DNA of 34,968 nt, taken from contig JBBILG010000008.1 of the NCBI GenBank assembly GCA_037445085.1, forward strand, positions 1-34,968, given 5' to 3'. The position numbers and the translations under genes are program-made. The notes under the pieces were generated by a model that worked only from the letters and a program-made list of their open reading frames with translations, ran no database searches and was not told the DNA's origin. This document shows, one piece after another, positions 7,375 through 17,144 of this stretch (position 1 is its first letter; each line of letters opens with the position of its first letter). Source of the stretch: JBBILG01 sp037445085 (GTDB lineage Bacteria > Pseudomonadota > Gammaproteobacteria > Burkholderiales > Methylophilaceae).

Positions 7375-9660
7375 TCAGCGGGCCATTGGGTCGGAGATGA
7401 GGGTGCTGCTCTGGTAGCCGGGGATGCTGCGCTTGAGCAGGGAGAGCGGGCTGGTGCCGATGGAGGCCATGCCGTCGAGCTCCAGTTGGAAGAAGAAGGC
7501 GTAGTTGGCGTCGGCGGTGGCGGTCTCGACACGCTGTAGCACGGTGCGCGCCTGCCAGCAGCCGGCATTGTACTCGGCGCCGAGCAGGCCTTCCACGGGG
7601 CGATCTTCCGCCAGCGAATAGTTCCAGCGCGCCAGTGCGGACCAGTTGCGTCCCAGCGGCCATTCGGTGGAGATGTCGATCTGTTCCAGACGCTCGCGGG
7701 TATAGCGGTAGCCGAGGTTGAGCACCTTGCCCGGCTCGGGATTGTAGCGGGCGCCGATGTTGGCCTTGGAAGTGCGGTCGTCGTGGGTGTCGTACAGCCA
7801 AGCGATGTCCGCATCCCAGTGGGTGAGCAGGCGGGCGGTCAGCGCTGCGACGATTTCCGAGGAATTGTCGGTGCGCGCCTTTCCGCCCGGCAGGGTCACC
7901 TGGCGGTCGTTGAAATAGAAGCGCTGGCCGACGGTGGCGGCCAGGCGCTGGATGCCGGTCCTCTGGTCGATGAGGCGGGTGGTCACGGCCAGCGAAAACT
8001 GGTTGGCGTCGTTGATGCGGTCATTGCCGCTGAACTGGTTTTCGCTGAACAGCGTGTCCAGGTTGAGGTCGGCCTCGGCGGTGTCGAACACCGGCAGCCG
8101 CGACTGGTCGCGGTAGGGGATGTAGACGTAGAACAGACGAGGCTCCAGGGTCTGCGTGTACCGGTTCTTCACCACGCGGAAATCGCGGTCGAAATAGAGG
8201 CCGCCATCCAGGCTGAAGATGGGCAGCGCGCGGCTGTCGGAGCGGTATTCGCCGCTGACGCTGTTCAGGACGAATGGCGTGTCGTCGAGGCTGTAGTGCG
8301 TGTAATGCAGGCCCAGCCTGGGCGTGATGTAGCCGTAGGAGCGCTCCAGCGGCAGGCTGACGCTGGGATGGGCGACGAAACGGTGGCCGCTGACCGAGGT
8401 GGTGAGCACCGAGCCGGGCACGATTTCGGTCGAGACCGGCGCGCCGTCGGCGCGCTCGAAGCTGGACCACTGGGTATAGAGATTGCCGATGGCAAGACCC
8501 CAGTCCTTGTGTCCGGTCAGCGTCAGTTGCGGCAGGCGCTCGTAAGGGTAGGAGACGCCGTCCAGAGTCTGGAACTGCTGCGCCATGGCGGAGAAGTTCC
8601 AGACCTCGCCGGTGTAGTTGAGGTAGCCTTCCTGCGGCAGGTTCACCCGGCTGGTAATGGTGATGTTGGTGGAGAGATCCGAGAAGTACTGGTCGTCCGA
8701 AACCCTCTCCAGGTTGAGGCGGCCCGACCAGCCATTGCCGAAGTCGTGGCGGTGCTGGATGCGGGCGAACCAGCGGTCGCGGTCGGCCTGGCTGTCGTTG
8801 GGCAGGAACTCGATGCTGTCCTCGCCGGAGTAGTTCTCGCCCAGGTAACGATATTCGCCCATGATCTGCATGCCGCGCTTGCTCAGCACGCGCGGGACAA
8901 TGGTGGCGTCCATGTTGGGCGCGATGTTCCAGTAATAGGGCAGGGCCAGTTCCACGCCGCCGCGGGTGGTGGTGCCGAAGCTGGGGGCGAGGAAGCCGCT
9001 CTTGCGCTGCTTCTCGAACGGAAAGTCGATCCACGGCGTGTAGAGGATGGGCACGCCCTTGAATTCGATGCGGGCGTGTCTGGCGGTGCCGGTCTTGGAA
9101 TGGTGGTTGAGTTCCAGTTCGCCGGCGCGCAGGTACCAGTCGTCCACGCCGACCTCGCAGGTGGTGTAGCGCGCGTCGTGCAGGCGTTCGCGGTGGGGGC
9201 CTTCGAATACCAGCAGACTGGCGTCGCCGCGCGACGAGCCGCGCGGCCAGCCGCCGCCGCCGGCCTCTGCCGTGACCGCCTGTGCCGGCGTCTTGCGGAT
9301 GACGAACACCGGTTGCTGCATCTCGCCCTCGCGTTCCTTGAGGCGGATGCGCAGCTCGGTGCCGGTGAGCAGGTTGCCGTCCTGCTCCAGTTGCGCGTTG
9401 CCGATGACGTGCAGCTCGTCGTTGATGAAATTGTAATGGATGCGGTCGCCGCGCAGCGTGCTGCCGTCCTGCGTGATCTCGGCATCGCCGATGGCGCGCA
9501 GCTTGCGGTCAAGCAGCATCTCCAGCTGGTGCGCCTCGATCACGGTGGCGCCGGGTGGCAGCGTTTCCGCCGCCGCGCCCGCCTGTCCCGCCGCGCGTGC
9601 CGGCGCCGTCGCCGCCGTCAACAGGGCACATGCGAGGACGAAGGCGGTTTTTTTCTGCAT
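7375..9660 (-). CDS. lptD: LPS-assembly outer-membrane protein LptD
   Basis: LptD is the beta-barrel that, with LptE, inserts lipopolysaccharide into the outer leaflet. The 761-residue product has a signal peptide (MQKKTAFVLACALL, likely cleaved near ARA), an OstA-type beta-jellyroll (about 45-150, including GDAEITQDGSTLRGDRIHYN) and a long barrel domain. The mature protein has only two cysteines that I can find, Cys168 (YTTCEVG) and Cys701 (NAGCWQ). They line up with E. coli Cys173 and Cys725, which form one of the two native inter-domain disulfides; the Cys31-Cys724 pair is not present. The ATG at 9660 gives a proper signal peptide. The gene is first in an operon with surA and pdxA and is divergent from amgK. 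Confidence 0.97.
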   Translation of the reverse strand: MQKKTAFVLACALLTAATAPARAAGQAGAAAETLPPGATVIEAHQLEMLLDRKLRAIGDAEITQDGSTLRGDRIHYNFINDELHVIGNAQLEQDGNLLTGTELRIRLKEREGEMQQPVFVIRKTPAQAVTAEAGGGGWPRGSSRGDASLLVFEGPHRERLHDARYTTCEVGVDDWYLRAGELELNHHSKTGTARHARIEFKGVPILYTPWIDFPFEKQRKSGFLAPSFGTTTRGGVELALPYYWNIAPNMDATIVPRVLSKRGMQIMGEYRYLGENYSGEDSIEFLPNDSQADRDRWFARIQHRHDFGNGWSGRLNLERVSDDQYFSDLSTNITITSRVNLPQEGYLNYTGEVWNFSAMAQQFQTLDGVSYPYERLPQLTLTGHKDWGLAIGNLYTQWSSFERADGAPVSTEIVPGSVLTTSVSGHRFVAHPSVSLPLERSYGYITPRLGLHYTHYSLDDTPFVLNSVSGEYRSDSRALPIFSLDGGLYFDRDFRVVKNRYTQTLEPRLFYVYIPYRDQSRLPVFDTAEADLNLDTLFSENQFSGNDRINDANQFSLAVTTRLIDQRTGIQRLAATVGQRFYFNDRQVTLPGGKARTDNSSEIVAALTARLLTHWDADIAWLYDTHDDRTSKANIGARYNPEPGKVLNLGYRYTRERLEQIDISTEWPLGRNWSALARWNYSLAEDRPVEGLLGAEYNAGCWQARTVLQRVETATADANYAFFFQLELDGMASIGTSPLSLLKRSIPGYQSSTLISDPMAR

Positions 9661-9797
9661 GGGGCGTACAGCGGGAGACGATAGGATGGCGGGATGGGCC
9701 GAACTCAATGGTGATAAAATCGCACATATTTGCCGTTTAGGCAATGTCGGCTGTGGCATGGCCGGCGCCGGCGCAGGGAAGAAAGGACACGGACACG
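9661..9797. promoter_or_regulatory. Divergent lptD / amgK promoter region
   Basis: This 137-bp spacer must carry the promoters of both operons. Its AT-richest part is 9710-9745. It includes TAAAAT at 9716-9721 as a possible -10 element for amgK and a small inverted repeat TTGCC-GTTTA-GGCAA at 9730-9744. No convincing -35 box is seen for either direction. Confidence 0.3.
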
Positions 9798-10802
9798 TTG
9801 CAACGACAGCAGCAATTGACCGCATGGCTGGCCGGTACGCTGGCGGGCCGGGATTTCGACCTGGCGCCGGCATCCAGTGACGCCAGCTTCCGCCGCTATT
9901 TCCGCGTGACCCTGGCGGATCGCACCCTCATCGCCATGGATGCTCCGCCGGAGCACGAGGACTGCCGGCCGTTCCTGCACGTGGCCAGGCTGTTCGGCGC
10001 TGCCGGGGCGCACGTGCCGCGGGTGCTGGCGCAGGATCTGGCGCAGGGTTTCCTGTTGCTGAGCGACCTCGGCAGCACCACTTACCTCTGTGCGCTGAAC
10101 GAGGACAGCGCCGCCGGGCTGTACCGTGATGCCATGGATGCGCTGATCCGCATCCAGTTGGCGAGCCGCCCGGGCGAACTGCCGGATTACGACGAGGCTC
10201 TGCTCACGCGCGAGATGCGGCTGTTTCCGGACTGGTACGTGAGCAGGCATCTCGGCGTGACGCTGGACGATGCCCGGCGGGCGGTGCTGCAGGAGGCGTT
10301 CGCCACCCTCAACCGCAACATCCTGGCACAGGGCCGGGTGTATGTGCACCGCGATTATCACTCGCGCAACCTGATGGTGTGCGAGGACAACCCCGGCATC
10401 CTGGATTTCCAGGACGCCGTGTACGGCGCCGTCACCTACGATCTCGTGTCGCTGCTCAAGGACGCCTACATCCGCTGGGAGGAGGAGCAGGTGCTGGACT
10501 GGGCGGTGCGCTACTGGGAAAAGGCGAGGAAGGCCGCCCTACCGGTGCCAGGCGACATCGCCACCTTCTACCGCGACTTCGAATGGATGGGCGCGCAGCG
10601 CCACATCAAGGTGCTCGGCATCTTCGCCCGCCTCTGCCACCGCGACGGCAAGGACGGCTACCTGAAGGACATGCCGCCGGTGATGGACTACCTGCGCCGC
10701 ACCTGCGGGCGCTACGCGGAACTCACGCCGCTGCTGCGCCTGCTGGACGCACTGGAAGGTCGCCGGGTGCAGGTCGGCCACACGTTCCGATGCGTGCCAT
10801 GA
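9798..10802 (+). CDS. amgK: N-acetylmuramate/N-acetylglucosamine kinase AmgK
   Basis: AmgK phosphorylates the anomeric position of MurNAc (and GlcNAc) in the peptidoglycan-recycling bypass that feeds UDP-MurNAc and is linked to intrinsic fosfomycin resistance in Pseudomonas. The protein has the aminoglycoside-phosphotransferase fold. Its N-terminal signature SSDASFRRYFR is at 26-36, the catalytic loop HRDYHSRN at 184-191 (Asp186), and the metal-binding ILDFQD has Asp203. I chose the TTG at 9798 because GAAAGGA stands about 10 nt upstream and the resulting N-terminus (MQRQQQLTAWL) matches the family. An in-frame ATG at 9744 would add 18 unlike residues. It overlaps murU, its pathway partner, and the pair is divergent from lptD as in Pseudomonas. 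Confidence 0.92.
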   Translation: MQRQQQLTAWLAGTLAGRDFDLAPASSDASFRRYFRVTLADRTLIAMDAPPEHEDCRPFLHVARLFGAAGAHVPRVLAQDLAQGFLLLSDLGSTTYLCALNEDSAAGLYRDAMDALIRIQLASRPGELPDYDEALLTREMRLFPDWYVSRHLGVTLDDARRAVLQEAFATLNRNILAQGRVYVHRDYHSRNLMVCEDNPGILDFQDAVYGAVTYDLVSLLKDAYIRWEEEQVLDWAVRYWEKARKAALPVPGDIATFYRDFEWMGAQRHIKVLGIFARLCHRDGKDGYLKDMPPVMDYLRRTCGRYAELTPLLRLLDALEGRRVQVGHTFRCVP

Positions 10803-11459
10803 TCCTGGCCGCCGGGCGCGGCGAACGCATGCGCCCGCTCACCGACCATACGCCCAAGCCCCTGCTGCCGGTGGGCGGCAAGCCGCTCATCGTCTGGCAT
10901 CTGGAAAATCTGGCGCGCGCCGGCTGCACCGACATCGTCATCAACCATGCCCACCTCGGCGAGCGGATCGAGGCGGCGCTGGGCGACGGCCGGCGTTTCG
11001 GCGTTTCCATCCGCTATTCTGCCGAAGGTGAGGCGCTGGAGACCGCCGGTGGCATCGCCCGGGCGCTGCCCCTGCTGGGCGAGGCGCCCTTCCTGGTGGT
11101 CAACGGCGACATCTGGTGCGATGCCGATTTCAGCGCGCTGCTGGACCGGCCGGCGCCGGGCATGCTGGCCCACCTGCTGCTGGTGGACAATCCGCCGCAG
11201 CACCCGCACGGCGATTTCGTGCTGGCAGGAGGCAGGCTGGTCGCACAGGGGGGGGCGTGCCTCACCTTTTCCGGGATCGGCGCCTACCGTCCCGAACTGT
11301 TCGCCGCCATCGTGCCCGGCGCCAAGGCCAGGCTGGCACCGCTGCTGCGCGCCGCCCTGGAGCAAGGGCGCGTGTCGGCGGAACATTACCGCGGCCGCTG
11401 GGTCGATGTGGGTACGCCCGAGCGTCTGCACGCCCTCGATGAATCCCTGGGACTGCCCC

Positions 11460-11485
<26 letters not shown>
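10790..11485 (+). CDS. murU: N-acetylmuramate alpha-1-phosphate uridylyltransferase MurU
   Basis: MurU converts MurNAc-1-phosphate and UTP to UDP-MurNAc, the step after AmgK in cell-wall recycling. The 231-residue sugar-nucleotidyltransferase has the signature LAAGRGERMRPLT at 6-18, the second substrate segment TPKPLLPV, and the metal-binding VNGDIW with Asp107. The later segment HYRGRWVDVGTPERL also matches MurU closely. The start at 10790 gives MRAMILAAG, as in P. putida MurU, and overlaps amgK by 13 nt. An alternative ATG at 10799 would make an ATGA overlap. The length is close to the roughly 223 residues of characterised MurU. Confidence 0.93.
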
Positions 11486-12757
<1,272 letters not shown>

Positions 12758-12761
<4 letters not shown>

Positions 12762-13930
12762 GCGTTGACCGGGACATCCTCGTCGTTGGCGGCGGCCCGG
12801 TCGGCGCCACGCTGGCGCTCGCCCTGCGCGGCCGCGGTCTCGTCGTGACGGTGCTGGAAGCGCGCCCGGCGGGAGTTGCCAGCGGTGATGCGCGCGTGCT
12901 GGCGCTGGCGCCCGGCAGCCGCCTCATCCTGCAGCGCCTCGGCGTGTGGTCGCAGGTGGAAGCGCAGGCTACACCCATCGCCATCATCCACGTGTCGCAG
13001 CGCGGCCGTTTCGGCCGCACCGTATTGCAGGCCGCAGACGAAGGCCTGCCGGCGCTGGGCTACGTGCTGCCCTATGCGGCACTGAGCGATGCGCTGGATC
13101 ATGCCCTGCTTGAGGCGGGCGACATCCAGATCGTGCACGGTGCGCGCGCCGCGGCGGTGGAATGCGCGGCGCAGCAGGCCACGGTGCGTTTTTCCTGCGC
13201 GAGTGAGTCGCGACAGGCCGCCGCCCGCCTGGTCGTGCTGGCCGACGGTGGCCGCGGCCTTGCCGAACCGGCGGGCCTCAGGCGTCGTGTGCACGATTAC
13301 GGCCACAGCGCGGTGGTGGGGCAGGTGCGCTGCGAGCTGCCGCACGCCCATGTCGCCTTTGAACGCTTCACTCCGGAAGGGCCCCTGGCCCTGCTGCCGC
13401 TGGGCGAGCGCGACTTCGCCCTGGTGTGGACCGCCGCGCCGGAGCAGGCGCAGGCGCTGGTGGCACTCGACGAGGCCGGGTTCCTGCAGCGGCTGCATGA
13501 CCGGTTCGGCGGCCGCGCCGGCCGCTTCACCGCCGTCAGCGGCCGCGCCGCCTTCCCGCTCGGGCTTTCCACCCTGCGCCCGGTGACCGCGCCGCATTTC
13601 GCGGTGATCGGCAACGCCGCGCAGACCCTGCACCCGGTCGCCGGCCAGGGCTTCAACCTCGGCCTGCGCGATGCCTGGGAGCTGGCGCAGGCGGTGCAGG
13701 AGACGGCGCGCGCGGAGATCGGCGCCGTGGCCATGCTGGCGCGCTACCGTGCCGGCCGGCGTTGCGACACCGGTGGCGGCATTCTGTTCACCGACTTTCT
13801 GGTGCGCGCCTTTTCCAATGACATCCCCGGCTTCGGTCCGGCGCGCGCCGCCGGTCTGGTGGCGACCGAACTGGTCGCGCCGCTCAAGCGTTTCATCGCC
13901 CGCAAGATGAGCTTCGGAGCGCAAGGATGA
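12758..13930 (+). CDS. ubiH: UbiH, 2-octaprenyl-6-methoxyphenol hydroxylase-type FAD monooxygenase
   Basis: This 390-residue FAD-dependent monooxygenase hydroxylates the ring of ubiquinone precursors (C1 for UbiH of E. coli). It shows the Rossmann dinucleotide motif VVGGGPVGATLA near residue 9, the DG motif LVVLADGGRG, and the UbiH signature VIGNAAQTLHPVAGQGFNLG near the C-terminal third. The Asn-Ala in GNAAQTLHP, where most family members have GDAAH, is typical of UbiH and separates it from the next gene. The ATG at 12758 overlaps the pepP stop (ATGA), and the stop overlaps the next start the same way. This suggests translational coupling of the two hydroxylases. Confidence 0.92.
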
Positions 13931-15102
13931 GCGGCGGTCACGATTGCGACGTCATCGTTGTCGGTGGCGGGCTGGTCGGCGCCGCCTGCGCCCTGGCGCT
14001 CGCCCGCCAGGGCCTGCGACTGGCACTGGTGGAGGCCGCGCCGCCGCCGGCACCGGACGATGCCGGCTGGGATCGCCGCATCTACGCCATCAGCCCGGGC
14101 AATGCCGCCTTCCTGGCAGGCCTGGGGGTGTGGGACGCGCTCGATGCGGCGCGCATCGAACCCATCGCGGCCATGCGGGTGTACGGCGACGACGGCGTGT
14201 CCGGACTGGAGTTCGATGCCTACCAGGCTGGCGCGGAGGCGCTCGGCCACATCGTGGAAAGCCGCCTGCTGCAGACCGGCCTGTGGGCGCGTCTGCGCGA
14301 GCGGGAGGAGGTCGAACTCCTCGCCGGCGCACGCTGCGCCGCGCTGCGGCTGGAAGACGCGGCGGCGCGGCTTGTCCTGGCGGACGGACGCACGCTGCGC
14401 GCGCGGCTCGTCGTCGGCGCCGACGGCGGCCATTCCTGGATTCGCGAGCAGGCGGGCATCGGCATCACCGGCAGCGATTACCGGCAGTCCGGCGTGGTGG
14501 CCAATTTCGCCACGGAACGGCCGCACCGCGGCATCGCCCGCCAGTGGTTCCGCAGCGACGGCATCCTCGCCTGGCTGCCGCTGCCGGGGGACCGCATGTC
14601 CATGGTGTGGTCAACCCATCCCGAACATGCGCGGGCGTTGTGCGCGATGACGCCGGAGGCGCTGTGCGGGGCCGTCGCAGAGGCCGGCGGCCATACCCTC
14701 GGCGCGCTGAGTCTGCTGACTCCGGCGGCGGCGTTCCCGCTGCGTCTCATGCATGCGGAAGTGCTGGTGCGCCCGCGGCTGGCACTGGTCGGCGACGCGG
14801 CGCATCTCGTGCACCCGCTGGCAGGCCAGGGCGTCAATCTCGGCTTCCACGACGCCGCCGCGCTGGCGCAGGTGCTGGGTGCCCGCGGCGCGCAGGCCGA
14901 CGCGGGCGACTACTTCCTGCTGCGCCGTTTCGAGCGCGCGCGCAAGCTCGACATCCGCGCCATGCAGGCCACCACCGACGGCCTGTACACCCTGTTCTCC
15001 AGTACGCTGCCCGGCATCGCCGGGCTGCGCAACTGGGGAATGGCTCTCACCAACCGTCTGGGCTGGCTGAAACGGCGCCTGATGGCGCATGCCATGCTCT
15101 GA
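13927..15102 (+). CDS. UbiH/UbiF/UbiI-family ubiquinone biosynthesis hydroxylase (UbiI- or UbiL-like)
   Basis: This is a second FAD monooxygenase of the ubiquinone pathway, 391 residues. It has VVGGGLVGAACALALA near the N-terminus, LVVGADGGHSWIRE in the middle and LVGDAAHLVHPLAGQGVNLGFHDA near the C-terminus. The GDAAHLVHPLAGQG form fits the UbiF/UbiI/UbiL branch rather than UbiH. It would hydroxylate a different ring position, most likely C5 as UbiI or UbiL do, but the exact regioselectivity cannot be read from the sequence. It is coupled to ubiH by an ATGA overlap and lies 20 nt before dsbC. Confidence 0.88.
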   Translation: MSGGHDCDVIVVGGGLVGAACALALARQGLRLALVEAAPPPAPDDAGWDRRIYAISPGNAAFLAGLGVWDALDAARIEPIAAMRVYGDDGVSGLEFDAYQAGAEALGHIVESRLLQTGLWARLREREEVELLAGARCAALRLEDAAARLVLADGRTLRARLVVGADGGHSWIREQAGIGITGSDYRQSGVVANFATERPHRGIARQWFRSDGILAWLPLPGDRMSMVWSTHPEHARALCAMTPEALCGAVAEAGGHTLGALSLLTPAAAFPLRLMHAEVLVRPRLALVGDAAHLVHPLAGQGVNLGFHDAAALAQVLGARGAQADAGDYFLLRRFERARKLDIRAMQATTDGLYTLFSSTLPGIAGLRNWGMALTNRLGWLKRRLMAHAML

Positions 15103-15122
15103 CCCGACCAACGAAGGACATC

Positions 15123-15845
15123 ATGCTGAACAAACTTGCCGCAATGCTGCTGGCCGCCGGCCTTGCCGCCCCGGCTTTCGCCAACGAGGCCGCGCTGAAG
15201 AAGGCCATCGAGACCGCCTACCCCAAGGTGAAGGTGGAGAGTGTGACCAGGACGCCTTTCGAGGGGCTGTACGAGGTCTACATGGGGGGCCAGATCATCT
15301 ACACCGATGCGAAGTTCAGCTTCCTGCTGGCCGAGGGACGGCTGATCGACCCCAAGAGCAGGCGCAACCTCACCGCCGAGCGTATGGAAATGCTGACCCG
15401 CATCGATTTCAACGCGCTACCGCTGGACAAGGCCATCAAGGTGGTCAAGGGCAACGGCAGCCGCAAGCTGGTGGTGTTCTCCGATCCCGACTGCCCTTAC
15501 TGCAAGAAACTGGAGCAGAAGGAGCTGATCGGCATCGAGGATGTCACCATCTACACCTTCCTCTACCCGCTGGAAGGACTGCATCCGGATGCTGCCAACA
15601 AGTCGCGCGCCATCTGGTGCGCCGCCGACCGCTCCAGGGCCTGGCAGGAATGGATCCTGAACAACCGGCTGCCCCGGCAGAGCCCCAGTTGCGACACGCC
15701 GCTGGACGAGGTGATGGCGCTGGGCAACCGGCTGGGCATCCACAGCACGCCCACCCTGGTGTTCCAGAGCGGCCGGCGTCTGCTGGGCGCCTATCCGGCG
15801 CAGGAGATCGAAAAGGCGCTGGCCGAAGGCGTGGTGCGCAAGTAG
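15123..15845 (+). CDS. dsbC: Thiol:disulfide interchange protein DsbC
   Basis: DsbC is the periplasmic disulfide isomerase that corrects wrong disulfides in exported proteins. The 240-residue precursor has a signal peptide cut after AFA (residue 20), a DsbC/G N-terminal dimerisation domain (about 21-85) and a thioredoxin domain. The active-site motif CPYC is at 124-127, the cis-proline is in STPT (Pro210), and a second cysteine pair, Cys166 and Cys190, matches the structural disulfide of the family. The ATG at 15123 is preceded by GAAGGA. It ends the amgK-to-dsbC run. LptD maturation uses DsbC in E. coli, so its presence near lptD is functionally suggestive though on the other strand. Confidence 0.95.
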   Translation: MLNKLAAMLLAAGLAAPAFANEAALKKAIETAYPKVKVESVTRTPFEGLYEVYMGGQIIYTDAKFSFLLAEGRLIDPKSRRNLTAERMEMLTRIDFNALPLDKAIKVVKGNGSRKLVVFSDPDCPYCKKLEQKELIGIEDVTIYTFLYPLEGLHPDAANKSRAIWCAADRSRAWQEWILNNRLPRQSPSCDTPLDEVMALGNRLGIHSTPTLVFQSGRRLLGAYPAQEIEKALAEGVVRK

Positions 15846-15872
15846 CGTTGCGGCCATCCGGCGCAAACCGGG

Positions 15873-15900
15873 CGGGGCCGTGACGTCCGTCACGGCCCCG
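15873..15900. terminator. Hairpin between convergent dsbC and pilC
   Basis: This is a perfect 12-bp stem (CGGGGCCGTGAC at 15873-15884, GTCACGGCCCCG at 15889-15900) with the tetraloop GTCC. It sits 27 nt after the dsbC stop and 15 nt after the pilC stop on the other strand. The T-content after it is poor in both directions, so it may act as a bidirectional terminator of weak efficiency or as an mRNA 3'-end stabiliser. Confidence 0.6.
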
Positions 15901-15915
15901 CTGTGCTTTGTCGGC

Positions 15916-17133
15916 CTACAGGGCTTGGCCGATCTTGAAAATGGGCAGATACATGGCCACCACCAGGCCGCCGATCAGCGTGCCCAGGATGACCATGATG
16001 AAGGGTTCCAGCAGGCTGGAGATGCCTGCCACTGCGTCGTCCACTTCCTGCTCGAAGAAATCCGCCACCTTGGACAGCATGGTGTCCAGCGAGCCGGATT
16101 CCTCGCCGATGGAAACCATCTGCAGCACCATGTTGGGGAACACCCCGGTGTTCTGCATGGCCACGGTGAGGCTGGTTCCTGTGGTGACCTCGCTCTGGAT
16201 CTTTTTGGTGGCGTCGTAGTAGACGCGATTGCCGCTGGCGCCGGCCACCGATTCCAGTGCCTCCACCAGCGGCACGCCGGCGGCGAACATGGTGGACAGG
16301 GTGCGCGAGAAGCGGGCGATGGTGGCCTTGCGCACCAGTTCGCCGAATACCGGCACCTTGAGCATCAGGCGGTCCATGGTGGCCTGCATCTTCTCCGAGC
16401 GCTTCCAGGTATAGAAGAAGAACCAGATGGAGAAGCCCAGCGAGCCGAAAATCGCCCACCAGTACTGCACGAAGAGATCGGAGATGTTGATCACGATCAC
16501 CGTCGGCAGGGGCAGTTCGGTGCCGAAGTTGGCGAACAGATCCTTGAAGGGTGGGATCACGAACAGCATGATCACGGTGGTGATGATGAAGGCCACCACC
16601 AGGATGGCGATGGGATAGAACAGTGCCGACTTGATCTTGCTCTTGATGGCGAGGATCTTCTCCTTGTAGGTGGCGAGACGATCCAGCAGGGTGTCGAGGA
16701 TGCCAGCCTGCTCGCCGGCGGCGACCAGGTTGCAGAACAGGTTGTCGAAATGCAGCGGATACTTGCGGAACGCCTGCGACAGGCTGCTGCCGGTTTCCAC
16801 ATCGGCCTTGATGTCGGAGAGTAGTTTGGACACCGCCGCATTGCTGTGGCCCTTGCCGACGATGTCGAAGGACTGCAGCAGCGGCACGCCCGCTTTCATC
16901 ATGGTGGCGAGCTGGCGCGTGAACAGGGTGACGTCCTTCTCGCTCACCCTGCCCTTGCTGCCGAAGGCGCTCTGCTTGCGAATCCTGGTGACCGTGATGC
17001 CCTGCCGGCGCAGCGTGGCGCTGACGAAGGCGAGGCCGGAAGCTTTCATCTCGCCCTTGAGCAGCTTGCCGCGCTTGTCCACGCCTTCCCAGGCAAACGT
17101 CATTTCCTTGGCGGTTTTTGCACTAGCAGCCAT
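15916..17133 (-). CDS. pilC: Type IV pilus inner-membrane platform protein PilC
   Basis: PilC is the inner-membrane platform on which the assembly ATPase PilB works to extend type IV pili. The 405-residue protein has the duplicated GspF/PilC domain. The first copy begins near LFTRQLATMMKAGVPLLQSFDIV and the second near FSRTLSTMFAAGVPLVEALESVAG. Each is followed by hydrophobic segments (ALFYPIAILVVAFIITTVIML; AIFGSLGFSIWFFF; LLEPFIMVILGTLIGGLVVAM). The ATG at 17133 has GAGGAAA at proper spacing. An ATG at 17148 overlaps the pilB stop (ATGA) but has no better ribosome-binding site. pilD, often the next gene, is not here; the following gene on this side is the convergent dsbC. Confidence 0.95.
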   Translation of the reverse strand: MAASAKTAKEMTFAWEGVDKRGKLLKGEMKASGLAFVSATLRRQGITVTRIRKQSAFGSKGRVSEKDVTLFTRQLATMMKAGVPLLQSFDIVGKGHSNAAVSKLLSDIKADVETGSSLSQAFRKYPLHFDNLFCNLVAAGEQAGILDTLLDRLATYKEKILAIKSKIKSALFYPIAILVVAFIITTVIMLFVIPPFKDLFANFGTELPLPTVIVINISDLFVQYWWAIFGSLGFSIWFFFYTWKRSEKMQATMDRLMLKVPVFGELVRKATIARFSRTLSTMFAAGVPLVEALESVAGASGNRVYYDATKKIQSEVTTGTSLTVAMQNTGVFPNMVLQMVSIGEESGSLDTMLSKVADFFEQEVDDAVAGISSLLEPFIMVILGTLIGGLVVAMYLPIFKIGQAL

Positions 17134-17144
17134 GTTTGTTTTCC

